Assembly (NCBI GenBank): GCA_030849075.1
Contig: JASAOO010003507.1
Span: 19,053 to 83,052 of the forward strand
Direction of reading: 5' to 3'
Length of the DNA stretch: 64,000 nucleotides
Origin: Zelonia costaricensis
Taxonomy: Eukaryota; Euglenozoa; Kinetoplastea; Trypanosomatida; Trypanosomatidae
Below are positions 28,238 to 38,705 of the stretch, in pieces; position 1 is the stretch's first letter; each line of letters opens with the position of its first letter. The notes beneath the pieces were generated by a model. That model had not been told where the DNA came from and did not search any database. It saw only the letters and a list, made by a program, of their open reading frames with translations. Both the position numbers and the translations under genes were made by a program.

Positions 28238-29873
28238 GGCTGCGTGCACGCGTCTGTGTGTCTGTGTGTGTATGCGAGTGTCTGTGCCGGCAGTAGGGCA
28301 GGGTAGGGGGAGGCGGATAAGCAGAGAGAAGGTTGGCAGCGGTGCTGCATTGCATGCGATGGCGCCGCAGTTGCCTTTCCACTTCCGGCCGAAGGGCGAA
28401 GTCACTTCTTTCACGGCCGGCGTCCCCCCTCTGTCCTTCTGCACTCGGGCTCCTTCTCCACCCCCCCTCTCTCGCTGCGCGGTTGACGCACGTTTTCAGC
28501 ACTTCTCGCACGACACGGCATCGGCGTGGCCGAGGGTGGAAGTTGCGGCGCTCGCATGTACACTAAAAGCTGCAGGCGACTCCCGCTTGCTCAGCTTGGC
28601 GATGCGTTTCTGCAGCTGTCCTTGCGCTGTTCTTCTTTTCGGTCAAGTCGCACTGCACGTGACGACCGGCGGCGCTGGTGGCTGCAGTTGTGAAAAGGGC
28701 GTGGGCATGACGCACAATGGTGAGAAGAGGTGCTCAGTTTATGTCGCACGCTATCGCGGTGTGGACTTGCCGGCATCACCCGCCTACCTCACAGTCGCCG
28801 TGTCTGTGTGTCTGTGTTTCTGTGTGTGTGTGCCGGTCCGTTCCTTGATGTAAGATAGGCCTTTGCTCCTTCTGTGTTTCCCAGCTGGCTGCTGCAGCTG
28901 CTTCAGGTTCACGGCAGCGCTTTGCGCGACGTGCCGTGGTCCTCGAAAACAACTCAACGCAAAGCGATACTGGATGGGAGTGATCGGACTCTGGGATGTG
29001 TTCTATTGAGTGGAGGTGCCCTTACCCCATTGACGCCGGTGCGTGCGGACTGTGGGTCGCTTTGCGGAAGGAAAGCAGCACCTCGTCTCGCTCTCTGCGC
29101 CTGTGAATCTGACTGAGGGAGAGGAAGCGGAGAAGCGGGAAGGGGGGGGGAGCGGGTTGGGTATCTCCGCCCGATGCAGTGTCTGCTCTCAAGACACAAT
29201 CGAGCGTCGTCATGCCGCTCTTGTGACGTCACCTGAATGCCCCACTATGCCGCACAGAGAAGAAAAAAAGTGGAGTGGCGACCTCCACCTGTGGCACTTT
29301 CACGCTGCACCGACGACTCTCACTCGCAATGACCGCACTCCGCCGGCCTTGACCTGCCACTTCATCTTCACGTCGCTGCACAACAAAAAAACTCCAACTT
29401 GCGTCTCTCTCTCTCTCCGCCCACTCTCCCTTCGGTGTTACGTGCGTGCTCGCCTCACACTCGTCAGCGTCCCCGCACACTACACGCACGCGCAGCTCCC
29501 TTCTCTCACCCCCTTTCTTCCTCTTGTACAGAGCGGTTACAGCCTCGCTTCCCGAATTCAGTCCGCCTTCCACTCTCTTCTCCTCGCCCAACCGTTGCCC
29601 TACGTGTACTCCGCATTTCCGACGTCACACGCACGCCCTTGAGGAGAGGAACAATCAACGAGAACACAATCTCGTTGACGCAATTCGTCAGCGGCACGTC
29701 CCAAAGCTCCGTCCTCTGGCTCTTGCGTTTCGCCTCTCTTCTTTTTTCTCCCCCCCCCCTTGCCCTCTTCGCCCTTCACCTCCCTGCTCCGCGTGCTCGC
29801 CACCTTTCCCCTTCTTCGCTCTCGTTGTCGCAGACACGCGCACCGGGGAGCTGATCCGCATCGCCGAGGAAGC
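28238..29873. other. Intergenic spacer
   Basis: No gene is seen. The left 1.1 kb is mixed composition with few tracts (the J-protein 3' UTR). The right part becomes C/T-rich from about 29395 and very dense from 29728. Confidence 0.7.
29728..29833 (+). promoter_or_regulatory. Strong trans-splice acceptor for the coiled-coil gene
   Basis: About 100 nt of almost pure pyrimidine ends in GTCGCAG (AG 29832-29833), the first AG after the tract. The 5' UTR would be 40 nt. This also rules out the 38 extra codons open upstream of ATG 29874. Confidence 0.7.
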
Positions 29874-32288
29874 ATGACGGCCACGATGGATGCTATGGAG
29901 CTGGACGAGGACCGCTACTCGGATGAATCCTTCCAGGACGACTTCGAGAGCGAGAGCGAGGCGACCCCGGTGCGGCCAACACACAACGCCGAACCGATGA
30001 CGTCGGAGGAGGCGTCGCCTGCGCGGGCGGCTGAGTCCGCCAGCACCTCGACACGCTCCAGCACGTCGAGGTCCAGCTCCTCGTCATCCTCGTCCGCCAA
30101 CTCGGCGTCCGCTGCGGACGCGGCGGTCGCGCAACACAGCTCCCGCCACTCCTCCGTGCTGCACAGCGAGATCAAGTCGCCGCCGGTCGCTGCACCGGTG
30201 ACGCACGACGAGGCGTCCCCGGCGGCGTCGAAGCCGACAAAGTCCACCAGCACGTCCTCCGCGTCGTCGCACCGGTCCAGTCACAGCAGCCACAGCAGCC
30301 GGAGCGGCGCCGAGGCTGCGGGCGCGTCGCAGCACGACGCGGCGTACCCCACCGACGCACCCGCCACGGCGGTGGCTGCGCGCGCGGAGGACGCGGAGGA
30401 AGAAGAAGCCGCCAGCTCGGTGGTGCCGGCCGACCAGGTGTACGACAAGGGGCACCAGCGGCGCGCGGACGGCAGCCACAGCCACACTGGACGCGACCCC
30501 ACACCACACGGCGCGGCCTCGACGCACAACAACTCCACCGCCGACCACCAGCGGCTGCGGCGGCCTGCGGTGCCGGAGACGGCGGACGAGCTGCGCGAGA
30601 TGCAGTCCGAGAACGCGCGCCTGCGTGAGGAACTCTTCCAGCGCAGCCGCGAGCAGTACCACACCACGTTGACGCAGAGCACCAAGGGCGGCACGGCGAA
30701 CACCTTCAACGGCAACCGCACCGTCGGCGGCCAGGGGTCATCGCGGAAGACCGCCATGGCGACCACCGCAGGCGCCACGCACGCCAGCGCCGCCGCACGC
30801 CAGCGCGAGGCGACGGCGCGACTGGTGCAGGAGTCGCTGAACCTGCACCGCTCACTGCAGGTGATGCGACTGGAGCAGCGCGAGCTCCTGCAGCGCCGGG
30901 AGGAGCTCAGGACGCTTGTGAGCCGCTACAAGAAGGCGCTCAAGTACAAGGAGCTCGTGGAGGCGGCGAAGCAGGACATCATCGACCTCACGGACGACCA
31001 CCGCGACGTCCACCTCGAGGTGCGGTGCAACGAGAAGCTGCTCGTCCTGAACGACGCGATGACAGAGACGGGGACGGGGCAGCGCCGCCTGCAGGAGGAG
31101 ATTCGCGCGCAGAACGCGCTAACACAGCGGCGCCGCGAGCACGCCCTGCGTGACGCCGACAGCGCGCAGCGCATGCGCGATGCCGCGGCGAAGCGGGTGG
31201 AGGAGCTGAAGGCGGAGCTGGAGGGCCGCCGCGAGACCGCGACGGCCGGCGCCGACACCGACTGCCTGCACCTGCGCGTGGTCAACCAGGCCAAGAAGGA
31301 TCGCGCGCGGGAGCTGCGGGCGCAGCTGGAGCAGCTGCAGCTTGAGAGCCGCGGGACGAGTTCTCCAACAGGGCGTAGCAAGAGTGGCCGCCAGAGTCAA
31401 AACTCGCTGAAGCCGCGTGCCCATCCGCAGACTGTCCGCGGCGATGCAGAGCGGGAGTACCTGCAGAACCGCATCGCAGAAATGCGCCGCGAGCTCGAGT
31501 CGACGGCCGCAGGCGGGCCGCAGGCGGAGGCTTCGGCGGCGGTCTCGGCAGCGGTAGGTCCGTCCGCCGCCTCGCTGCACTCGCTCTCGCGTCACTCGTC
31601 GCGCCGCACCAACGGCAGCATCGCCTCGGCGATGGTCACGCACGGCCCCGCCGCCTCCACCACTCCGCCTTCCGCCGCCGAACAGCCCGCACCGCAGCAG
31701 ACACACGAAATCGACGTGACAGCGTGGCTGAACGCCCATCCGGCTGAGCCGGCCACCGCAGGGCCCAGCGTGGACGCGGCCCACACGCTGCGCAACTCGC
31801 ACCAGCTGACGGGCGTTGCTGCCGCCCACGCGTACGCAGAGGAACCCATGGTCGTGGCGCCCTACGCCGTGGAGGCCGAGCCGGAGCCGAGCGCCTACAA
31901 GGAGGAGGACTGGCAGCAGCCGGGCCCGCACCAGGAGGAGGAGCAGCACAAGCCCGAGCCGTCCGCGGCGGCGCGTGTGTCGACGACGGAGAACGAGACG
32001 CCGGCGTGGCTGGACGCGGGCGAGCCGGACGGCGCCGCCGCGCCGGCCGAGCACCCCACGGGGTCGCTGCGCTACGCCGAAGAAGATGCGGAAGAGGACC
32101 CGATGGAGGAGGAGGAGGTTGGCATGGAGGAGGACTATCCGGAGGAGGCGGAGGACGGCTACGATGCCGCGCCGCACCAGGAGGACGCCGGCCTCGATGA
32201 GGCGATGTTCGGCATCGGGGCCGGCCCCGCTGCGCCGGCGGCCGCCGCTGAGACGAACGACGACGGCCCGGACTGGCTCAACTTCTAG
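29874..32288 (+). CDS. Coiled-coil protein with acidic tail and repeated Trp-Leu motifs (unknown function)
   Basis: The product has 804 residues. The N-terminus carries DRYSDESFQDDFES (13-26), a short acidic/aromatic stretch of a kind common in ciliary and centrosomal proteins. A Ser-rich disordered region follows to about 230. Coiled-coil segments run about 233-262 (TADELREMQSENARLREELF), 308-360, 375-450 and 470-492, with a short one near 523-545. The remaining 260 residues are disordered and increasingly acidic, with EEDAEEDPMEEEEVGMEEDY near 740. Three short Trp-Leu sites occur there: AWLNAH (Trp618), AWLDAG (Trp712) and the C-terminal DWLNF (Trp801). I do not recognise the family. A cytoskeletal or flagellar base role is only suggested by composition. 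The start is fixed by a strong acceptor 40 nt upstream. Confidence 0.82.
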   Translation: MTATMDAMELDEDRYSDESFQDDFESESEATPVRPTHNAEPMTSEEASPARAAESASTSTRSSTSRSSSSSSSSANSASAADAAVAQHSSRHSSVLHSEIKSPPVAAPVTHDEASPAASKPTKSTSTSSASSHRSSHSSHSSRSGAEAAGASQHDAAYPTDAPATAVAARAEDAEEEEAASSVVPADQVYDKGHQRRADGSHSHTGRDPTPHGAASTHNNSTADHQRLRRPAVPETADELREMQSENARLREELFQRSREQYHTTLTQSTKGGTANTFNGNRTVGGQGSSRKTAMATTAGATHASAAARQREATARLVQESLNLHRSLQVMRLEQRELLQRREELRTLVSRYKKALKYKELVEAAKQDIIDLTDDHRDVHLEVRCNEKLLVLNDAMTETGTGQRRLQEEIRAQNALTQRRREHALRDADSAQRMRDAAAKRVEELKAELEGRRETATAGADTDCLHLRVVNQAKKDRARELRAQLEQLQLESRGTSSPTGRSKSGRQSQNSLKPRAHPQTVRGDAEREYLQNRIAEMRRELESTAAGGPQAEASAAVSAAVGPSAASLHSLSRHSSRRTNGSIASAMVTHGPAASTTPPSAAEQPAPQQTHEIDVTAWLNAHPAEPATAGPSVDAAHTLRNSHQLTGVAAAHAYAEEPMVVAPYAVEAEPEPSAYKEEDWQQPGPHQEEEQHKPEPSAAARVSTTENETPAWLDAGEPDGAAAPAEHPTGSLRYAEEDAEEDPMEEEEVGMEEDYPEEAEDGYDAAPHQEDAGLDEAMFGIGAGPAAPAAAAETNDDGPDWLNF

Positions 32289-33545
32289 ATGAGGGTAGCC
32301 AAGGAAGAGGTGTGAACAGCCGGTGTGTGTGTGTGTGTGTGTGTGTCTGTGTGGCGGCACTGCAAACTCTCTTTTGCGTGGGCCGCGGCATACGGCGCAC
32401 ACCGCATTGGCTTTTCCTTTTTTTCTCATCTATTTTCTTTTGCTGGGACCCGACCTTCCGGTGTCACGCCGATGGGGGTGGGCCTCCGCCGCGCGGTGCT
32501 GGATGCAGAGTCCGCTCCGCCGCTGCTGATTATTGTGGCCGATGCGTTGCGGTGCTGGCAATGCCGCGCGGCACGGGGCGGCGGGGGCTCTTTCCGATTA
32601 GAAGGCGTGGTGGAGTGGGTGGTGGGTCCGCTCCCGCGATGTGCAGGGTACGCGGTGTCTGTGCTTCTTCTTTTGAAAGGAGGAAAAGTGACTCTCTTGG
32701 ATGAGGTTGCCGCGCTCTGCTGCGCCTGGTACCGCCTCCGTGCCTCGATGTGGCTGTCAGGCTTTCCTCGGCATTCCTTTGTTTCTCAAAGACCTTTCCC
32801 CTTTCTCTTGCTGCAAGTGTGTGTGTGTGTGTATGGTGTATGCGTGTGTGTTGGCGTTGCCGCAAGCGCGCGCCGCTCGATGTTCATAATAGAACTGGAG
32901 GCTGGGTGCAGTGCCAAATGTAGCATCCGCGCTCTTCTCCTCTTCACCGCATCATCTCCGCCACGGTGGCGTGATGGCTCGCATGCCGTGAAGTTTGCGT
33001 GCTTGCCTGCGTGTGTCTGCGTGCTGGTGCAAGCTTTGACACAGCTGTGACCGGGAGTTTTTTTTTTCCAGCATCATGGTGTATGTACACTCACTCATGT
33101 TGAACAGAAACGTCGAACAAAGCGAAGCATCGGTGAATGGGATGATGCAGTGTGTGCATGGGTGACTCAGCGGCCTGCGGCGCCTCACGACCTCGAGAGG
33201 CTGCTGTGACCTGCATCTTGCGACGGCATTGCTGAACGGCAGTAGGGCGACGGTGGGGTGTGCTTGTTTGTGTGAGGTGGGGACGGCAGCCTGCGTCCTT
33301 GGCCTCTTTGTTTCGTGGACTGCACCGAGTCGCAACTTTGGCGTAGGCGGCCGAGCGGTATTGCTGTACAGCCCCTTTCTCGAGGTGACCACACGCAGCT
33401 TTCCTCCTCAGGGTGCAGCTAGCACGATCCTTCTCGGCCACTTCGACTTGATTCCCCACTCCCTTGATCGATGTACCCGTACGCTCTCTCCCTCTCCCTT
33501 CCTCACACGTTGGGGCTTTGTACCGGCCGTGCAGGTAGCAATACA

Positions 33546-33647
33546 CACACACGCACATACATACACACACAAGACGAGAACCAAAAAAAAAAACACACAC
33601 ACACGCACACACACACACACACACAAGACGAGAAACAAAAAAAAAAC
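33546..33647. repeat. Two-copy repeat of about 54 bp (CA tract + AAGACGAGAA + A-run)
   Basis: The unit is a CA-rich tract, then AAGACGAGAA, then an A-run of 10-11. It occurs twice, with AAGACGAGAA at 33571-33580 and 33625-33634, a 54-nt period. The surrounding DNA has no further copies that I can see. Confidence 0.8.
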
Positions 33648-34935
33648 GAGCCACTCCACACACCACCCTCTGTTTTCTCCTTTACTTCTGTTTTCAAGTC
33701 CTCCGTATACCTCTGAGGCACGCCAACGCTCTTTCTGCTCTTCTTTTGTTTGTTTTGGTGTGTGTGGGTGCTTGTTTGTATTTGTGCGGTGCGCTCCGTT
33801 CACGTGCTGTTCTCCATTTTTCTTTTTTCGCAACACGACGCGGGTGTGTCAGTGTCAGGTCTCACCGCGTACACACATTGTTTGTTTTGCGTCTGCTCCG
33901 GCACGCAGTCGAACGCAGCGCGAGCCTCCGCCCTGTGCTGTCCTTCGCTGTCCTCTTCCTTTTTTCTCGGCTCTGTCGCTACGAGAGGTTCCTTCACTCA
34001 CGTGTTCGCATCTCTACCTTTTTTCTTCTGGCGAGCACGGCACGGGTCGTGTTCACTGCACAGCGTGCCCACGTTCTCCTCGGTCGCCTTGCGGTCTCTT
34101 GCTCCCGCCCTCTCTGCAACTCTCGGTCCTCTGCTTCCTCTCCGGCACTGTGCAGTCGGTGCCCCCTTTCTCCATTTACTCTCCCGCTCTGCCCCTGGAA
34201 AGTCGCTTGTTCAGTGCCCGCGGAGGGCCGACAGCATCCCCATCGCCGCGTGCCCTTCCAACCGCGCGTTCTCTGCTCCAGTTTATATATCCCTTGGTGA
34301 ATGCTACGCACATACATGTACAATTACCCGCCGCACCGCACGCGCTCTCCCCCCCCCACTCTATCTCCCCTCTTTCACAGCTCTTACTCGCTCCTCCTCT
34401 CCTCCCCCGCTCTTCTCAGTCGCGTCACTTCTTTTGCGCGCTTTGCGCGTGTGCACGCTTGATTCTTGACGTGCTCCCTCCACACTTCGCGCACCCCCGA
34501 GTGTGGCTCAGACGGTCGCGTCTGTTTGGCTCGTCAGGCTGACGACCTTTTTCTCTACCAGCGCATCACTCCGCTGTCCCCTTCTTGGGGTTGGTTCGGT
34601 GACGGTGCGTGCGGGCGCTCGGACTTTGGCGTCGCGCACGAAGTCGGTGCCACCCTCACATTCCCAAACAAGAGAGAAGGGCGGAAGCGTCTGCAGCCGA
34701 CGTCGTGTCACACCTTCGTCTTGGTGCGCACCGGGCACACGGGTGTGTTGTGAGTGCTGTGTTGAGCTTTTTGTCTTTCCGTTTTCCTTCTTCGCTCTCT
34801 CATCACACAGAGACACACCCCGTCACGCGCAATACGTACGCTGTTTTCTTTTCCTCCCTCTTCTGCCCCTCCTCCTCTTCTGCTCGCTGCTCTGCGACCC
34901 CGGGTTGCGTCTTCTACTGGCGTTTCTGCACGCGC

Positions 34936-34994
34936 CACCTCTCTCGCTGTTGTCGCCGTTCTTTTTTTTCTTTTCGCTGGTTACTGGAGCGCAG
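34936..34994 (+). promoter_or_regulatory. Candidate trans-splice acceptor for the RUS/DUF647 gene
   Basis: A T/C-rich tract is followed by GCGCAG (AG 34993-34994), giving a 38-nt 5' UTR before ATG 35033. One earlier AG (34987-34988) is nearby. Confidence 0.5.
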
Positions 34995-35032
34995 CAGAGA
35001 GTGTTCACCTTCACTCTTTCGATACACATCCG

Positions 35033-36970
35033 ATGACGCGAACCGGGCTCCTGTGCCTGCGAGCTGTCCCGCTGCAGCGGCTAACCGCAAGTAGCGTGCG
35101 CCGCAATCCCACGTTGATCTCGGGCCCATGGGCCGCAAGCACCGCACCGGCGCTGCAGCTGCTGCGCGGCGCCGCGTCGCGCCGGGTCGGTGCGTGTACT
35201 TGCGCTCGTGCGCTTCACACCCCGGCGCGCGGAGCCTCGACGGCCCCCAGCAGCCGCACCACCGGCGATGAGGAGCAAAGCGGGGAGGCTCGCAGCAGCG
35301 GCAAAGACGCACGCGCCACGAGCTCGTCCGCGCGAACGCCGACTGCGGTGCTCACCGCCCCTTCCTCCCCTCACCCCACGTCGCCAACCTCTTCTTCTCC
35401 ACCGTCCAGCACCGCGTCGCGGCCCGCGGTACGGCCTTTCTCAGCGGCCTCGGCGTCTGCGGCCCCCGACTCCGTCCCGCCACGGTGCGACGAGGCGGGG
35501 ATCGTGTGCTTCTCGCAGGGCATGACGGACTACCGCTGGCGCATCATTCCCGGCGCGGCAAACGGCGCCTGCGCGCCGTCTGTGCTGCACCGCGAGACGT
35601 TCACAAATCGCATTCGTCTCTTCGGCATGCCGAAGGGGTTCCCCGACACCACTGCGCCAGGGTTTCAGCGGTTCTTCTACCTGTCCCAGGCAAGCTCCTT
35701 CGTGTCCAACTTCTCGTCCTCGATTGGGTACCAGTCGCTGCTGAGCGGCTTCTTCCTCGGCTCGTCGCCGCAGCTCTGGATGCTGAAGGACCTCATCCCC
35801 GCCCTCTTCGCCGCCTACATGGCCAACCGCGTCGTCTCGTACGAAAACCGACCCAAGTTTTGGTTCGTCGTCAGCGTTTTCATGAACAACGTCACCGTCG
35901 TCTCTGACATGATGATTCCGTGGCTGCTGCCGAACCACCTGCTTGTGGCCGCCATCGTCACGTCGACGGTGAAGCAGTCGTCGGCGCTCATGTACTTTGT
36001 GACACGCGCCTCGGCGCTGCAGCACTACGCGATCAACAACAACCTCGCCGAGCTCACCAAGAAGTTCAACTCGTTTGGCATGGTGTCCTACACGGTGGCC
36101 ACCGCAATGGGCATCGTCTACTGCACGTACATCGCGAACTTCACGGTGCAGCTCATCACAGTTGGTGTGTGCTGCGTGACGAACATGTTCTTGTCGTCCC
36201 GCTCCATGACCCCCATCACGTTCCGGCTTCTCAACTTTGGCACGATGAAGCTGCTGCTGCGCGCCTACATCATGGAGAACCGCCGCATCATGTGCCCGCG
36301 GGAGGTGTCTGACCTGCTGGGCGTACGCATGCTGCCCGTCCCGGCGCTCAAGAAGGCGGGCATCCCGCTGGACGTGGCGGCGCACCTCGTGTACGTTTGC
36401 CCGCCGGTGGACAAGCTGATGATCCGCTCCGACACGCTCGAGGAGGACGTGCTGTACGTCAACGACGACCACATGTTCATGCTTGCCATGTGGAAGCCGT
36501 CCCCGCTGCCACTGACGCTGCGGGAGTGCTGGCACCGGTACGAGATGCCCGCCTTGCCAAGCTTCCTGCGCGAGGGCAAGTGGCGCCGCCGATCGGAGGA
36601 CGTGGTGAGCATGGAGGAGAAGTTCCGCGGTCAGCGGCTCGTGCTCCTGGTGCACCAGCGCTGCAAGGCACGCCAGCTGATCACCGCCTACCTCATCATG
36701 TACACGGCTGTGCTGCGGCACGCAGCGACGGAGCAAGAGCTGCGCCGCTTCCTGCGGTGGTGCCACAACGAGCAGAGCGTGTGGCACGCCCGCGGCGACG
36801 AGTTCCGCGAACTGCTGGGGGCCGCCGACTGGGACGTGCACCTCCCAATGCTCGACCACCACAACTTCCGCATGTCGGAGCTGATTCTGCCTCCCTCGAT
36901 GCGCGCAAAGAGGGGAGCCGCAGCCGGACCGTCGGCCCCGGCAACCGGCGCTGCACAGCCGCTGGTGTAG
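35033..36970 (+). CDS. RUS/DUF647 family membrane protein (RUSF1-like)
   Basis: The product has 645 residues. Residues 1-60 are rich in Arg, Ala, Ser and Leu without acidic residues, resembling a mitochondrial presequence. A disordered Ser/Thr/Pro stretch follows to about 150. The DUF647 domain spans about 185-420. It shows MPKGFPDTTAPGFQRFFYLS (199-218), SIGYQSLLSGFFLGSS (230-245), the LWMLKDLIPALFAAYMANR helix (248-266), and then VVSDMMIPWLL and TSTVKQSSALMYFVTRASAL (311-330). The GFPDxxxxxY/F and KDxxG/P blocks match plant ROOT UV-B SENSITIVE proteins and animal RUSF1 (C16orf58), whose biochemical activity is not established. A C-terminal soluble region follows, with HMFMLAMWKPSPLPLTLREC. 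I am sure of the family; mitochondrial location is inferred from the N-terminus only. Confidence 0.92.
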   Translation: MTRTGLLCLRAVPLQRLTASSVRRNPTLISGPWAASTAPALQLLRGAASRRVGACTCARALHTPARGASTAPSSRTTGDEEQSGEARSSGKDARATSSSARTPTAVLTAPSSPHPTSPTSSSPPSSTASRPAVRPFSAASASAAPDSVPPRCDEAGIVCFSQGMTDYRWRIIPGAANGACAPSVLHRETFTNRIRLFGMPKGFPDTTAPGFQRFFYLSQASSFVSNFSSSIGYQSLLSGFFLGSSPQLWMLKDLIPALFAAYMANRVVSYENRPKFWFVVSVFMNNVTVVSDMMIPWLLPNHLLVAAIVTSTVKQSSALMYFVTRASALQHYAINNNLAELTKKFNSFGMVSYTVATAMGIVYCTYIANFTVQLITVGVCCVTNMFLSSRSMTPITFRLLNFGTMKLLLRAYIMENRRIMCPREVSDLLGVRMLPVPALKKAGIPLDVAAHLVYVCPPVDKLMIRSDTLEEDVLYVNDDHMFMLAMWKPSPLPLTLRECWHRYEMPALPSFLREGKWRRRSEDVVSMEEKFRGQRLVLLVHQRCKARQLITAYLIMYTAVLRHAATEQELRRFLRWCHNEQSVWHARGDEFRELLGAADWDVHLPMLDHHNFRMSELILPPSMRAKRGAAAGPSAPATGAAQPLV

Positions 36971-38705
36971 CTGCAACGGGGGTGGGGGTGGGTTAGGGAA
37001 GGTGAGGTTGAGAGTCGGACACAAAAGAAAAAAAAGTGGACGGAGACTTGTTTGAGCTGCGGTGCGGTGACGGCGACGTGGGCCTTGTCTTTGATTCGTC
37101 CGTTTGCCTTGGCGCACCTCCCAGGACCTCGTCGCATTCTTGCTCCTTCTCCTGTCGCCATTCACGGCGCTGACGAGCGGTGTGGACGAGCGAGGAGGGC
37201 GGGGGGAGGGGGCGGGCCGCGGAGGAACAGAAGGGGGCTAGGATGATCGATTTCACCTCGTTGACGGACCTGCGAGCGAGTCTGTGTTCCTGTCAAAAGG
37301 GGGAGGGGGAGGGACCATTGAGCTACTAGCCGCCCCGCGGTGAAGCTTCTGGACTGTGAACGGTTTTCTGCCTGGTGTAGTGGTCGTGTGCGTGTGTGTG
37401 TGTATGTGTGTTCGCGTGTGGTGATGGTGTGGAGGACATCAGTTAGTCCCAGCATCACATATGCGCTTCTCATGCGCCGGTTTTGTCGTGGAAACAGGTG
37501 AGTTGTCTGCGCGGAGCTTGTGTGTGAGTGTGCGTGTGTGTATGTGGACGCATGTGCCTCGCATCGCCAGCACCACCCAGCGTTTCCTTCTTCTGCAAGC
37601 AACATCGGCGGCGCCTGCAACATACGACGTTGCGATACAGGACAAGACGAACACGCAGCAAGAGGCCAGGTCGGGTCGCACGCAGGAAAAGCTGCAAGGC
37701 GCTTTGCCTTTGGCCAGTGCGCTCCGTCCTCCCTCACACCCAAACGACTCAAGGGGGGTGGTGAGGGACGACGAGGGTTGTGCAGCACCCACCCTGCGTT
37801 GTTAGCTAGTCGCGCGCTGACCTGCAAGCCACTCTGCGTTCCAGCGAGCGTGTGTGTCCTGTGAGCGACTCTCTGCCGCCTGCACAGCCCGTGATGTTAG
37901 ATCTACTTCGTCCTCCTCTGCCTCTTTCTCCTCCTCGATTTGCTGCTCGCTTCGAACGTATCGTTGTGGGCATGCCCCCTCTCCGCCATTCGTTTTGTGT
38001 GACGCTGGACAGGCGGCGCGGTCTCATCGACACCAGCTGATCTGGGTTCCTGCTTGTTAGATACTCTTTTGCCTCCTGTTTTTCTCTCTCCGCCACAAGC
38101 TTTGGGACTACGGCGAGGAGAAGGGCCACAGACGACAAACCACACGCACACACAAACAGAACACACACTCCAGGAGGCACAAAGCAGCTGTGTAAGTGTG
38201 TGTGTGTGTGAGGGGAAGTTGGCACTTCTCGCTTTTCACCCTCCACTCCCATCACCGTTCCGCGTAGGCGGCTCTTTGCCTTGCGCAGCCGCTACCGCGC
38301 GTAGAAAACCAGCCTACAGCGCACGACGCTACTTCGCCCACTTCTATACAACGCGATCCCGCGCAGAGGTCAGGTAGCTGCGTGCCACCTTAGCCATCTC
38401 GCTCTCTGTCTGTGCCCCCCAGCGGCTCACCTTTCTTTTTTCCATTTCTGGTCTGTTCCCCGCTTCTCCGTGAACGCGTGCTTGGCTGCACGGAGGTGGT
38501 CACACCGGGTCGTGTTGCGTCTTGGCGTGCCACACGACAAGTTTAGATCTTCTCTCGGCACGCCGCTGCCCTTTTTTCGTTTTCGGGTTTGCACAGCCGC
38601 ATTCGCCCACGGGGTCCCGTCAGAGTTCAGCGGCGTTCTGCATCGAGCACCGTCGTTCTGATGCTGAGGCGCGGTCACACGACGGGACCTGCCAACACTG
38701 CGACC
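36971..38705. other. Intergenic spacer
   Basis: No gene is seen. It has short TG/CA tracts near 37390-37415, 37530 and 38200, and C/T-rich sequence from about 38400 to 38590 that leads to the first paralogue. Confidence 0.7.
38567..38596 (+). promoter_or_regulatory. Candidate trans-splice acceptor for paralogue A
   Basis: A T/C-rich run ends in GCACAG (AG 38595-38596). The first ATG after it is at 38661, in frame with the ATG at 38706 that aligns to paralogue B, so a 15-residue N-terminal extension is possible. Confidence 0.5.

Larger units (their letters stand above)
32289..35032. other. Large (2.7 kb) intergenic spacer
   Basis: No supportable gene is seen; a 437-codon open frame over its right half is a C/T-derived, low-complexity artefact. 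It contains a TG tract at 32323-32346, a two-copy CA/A-rich repeat at 33546-33647 and long C/T-rich sequence from 33650 to 34990. Confidence 0.65.

Noticed and set aside
33229..34542. 437-codon open frame on the + strand in a spacer
   Set aside because: It crosses a CA/A-rich repeat and pyrimidine tracts; the predicted protein is Thr/His repeats followed by Ser/Leu/Pro/Cys low complexity.
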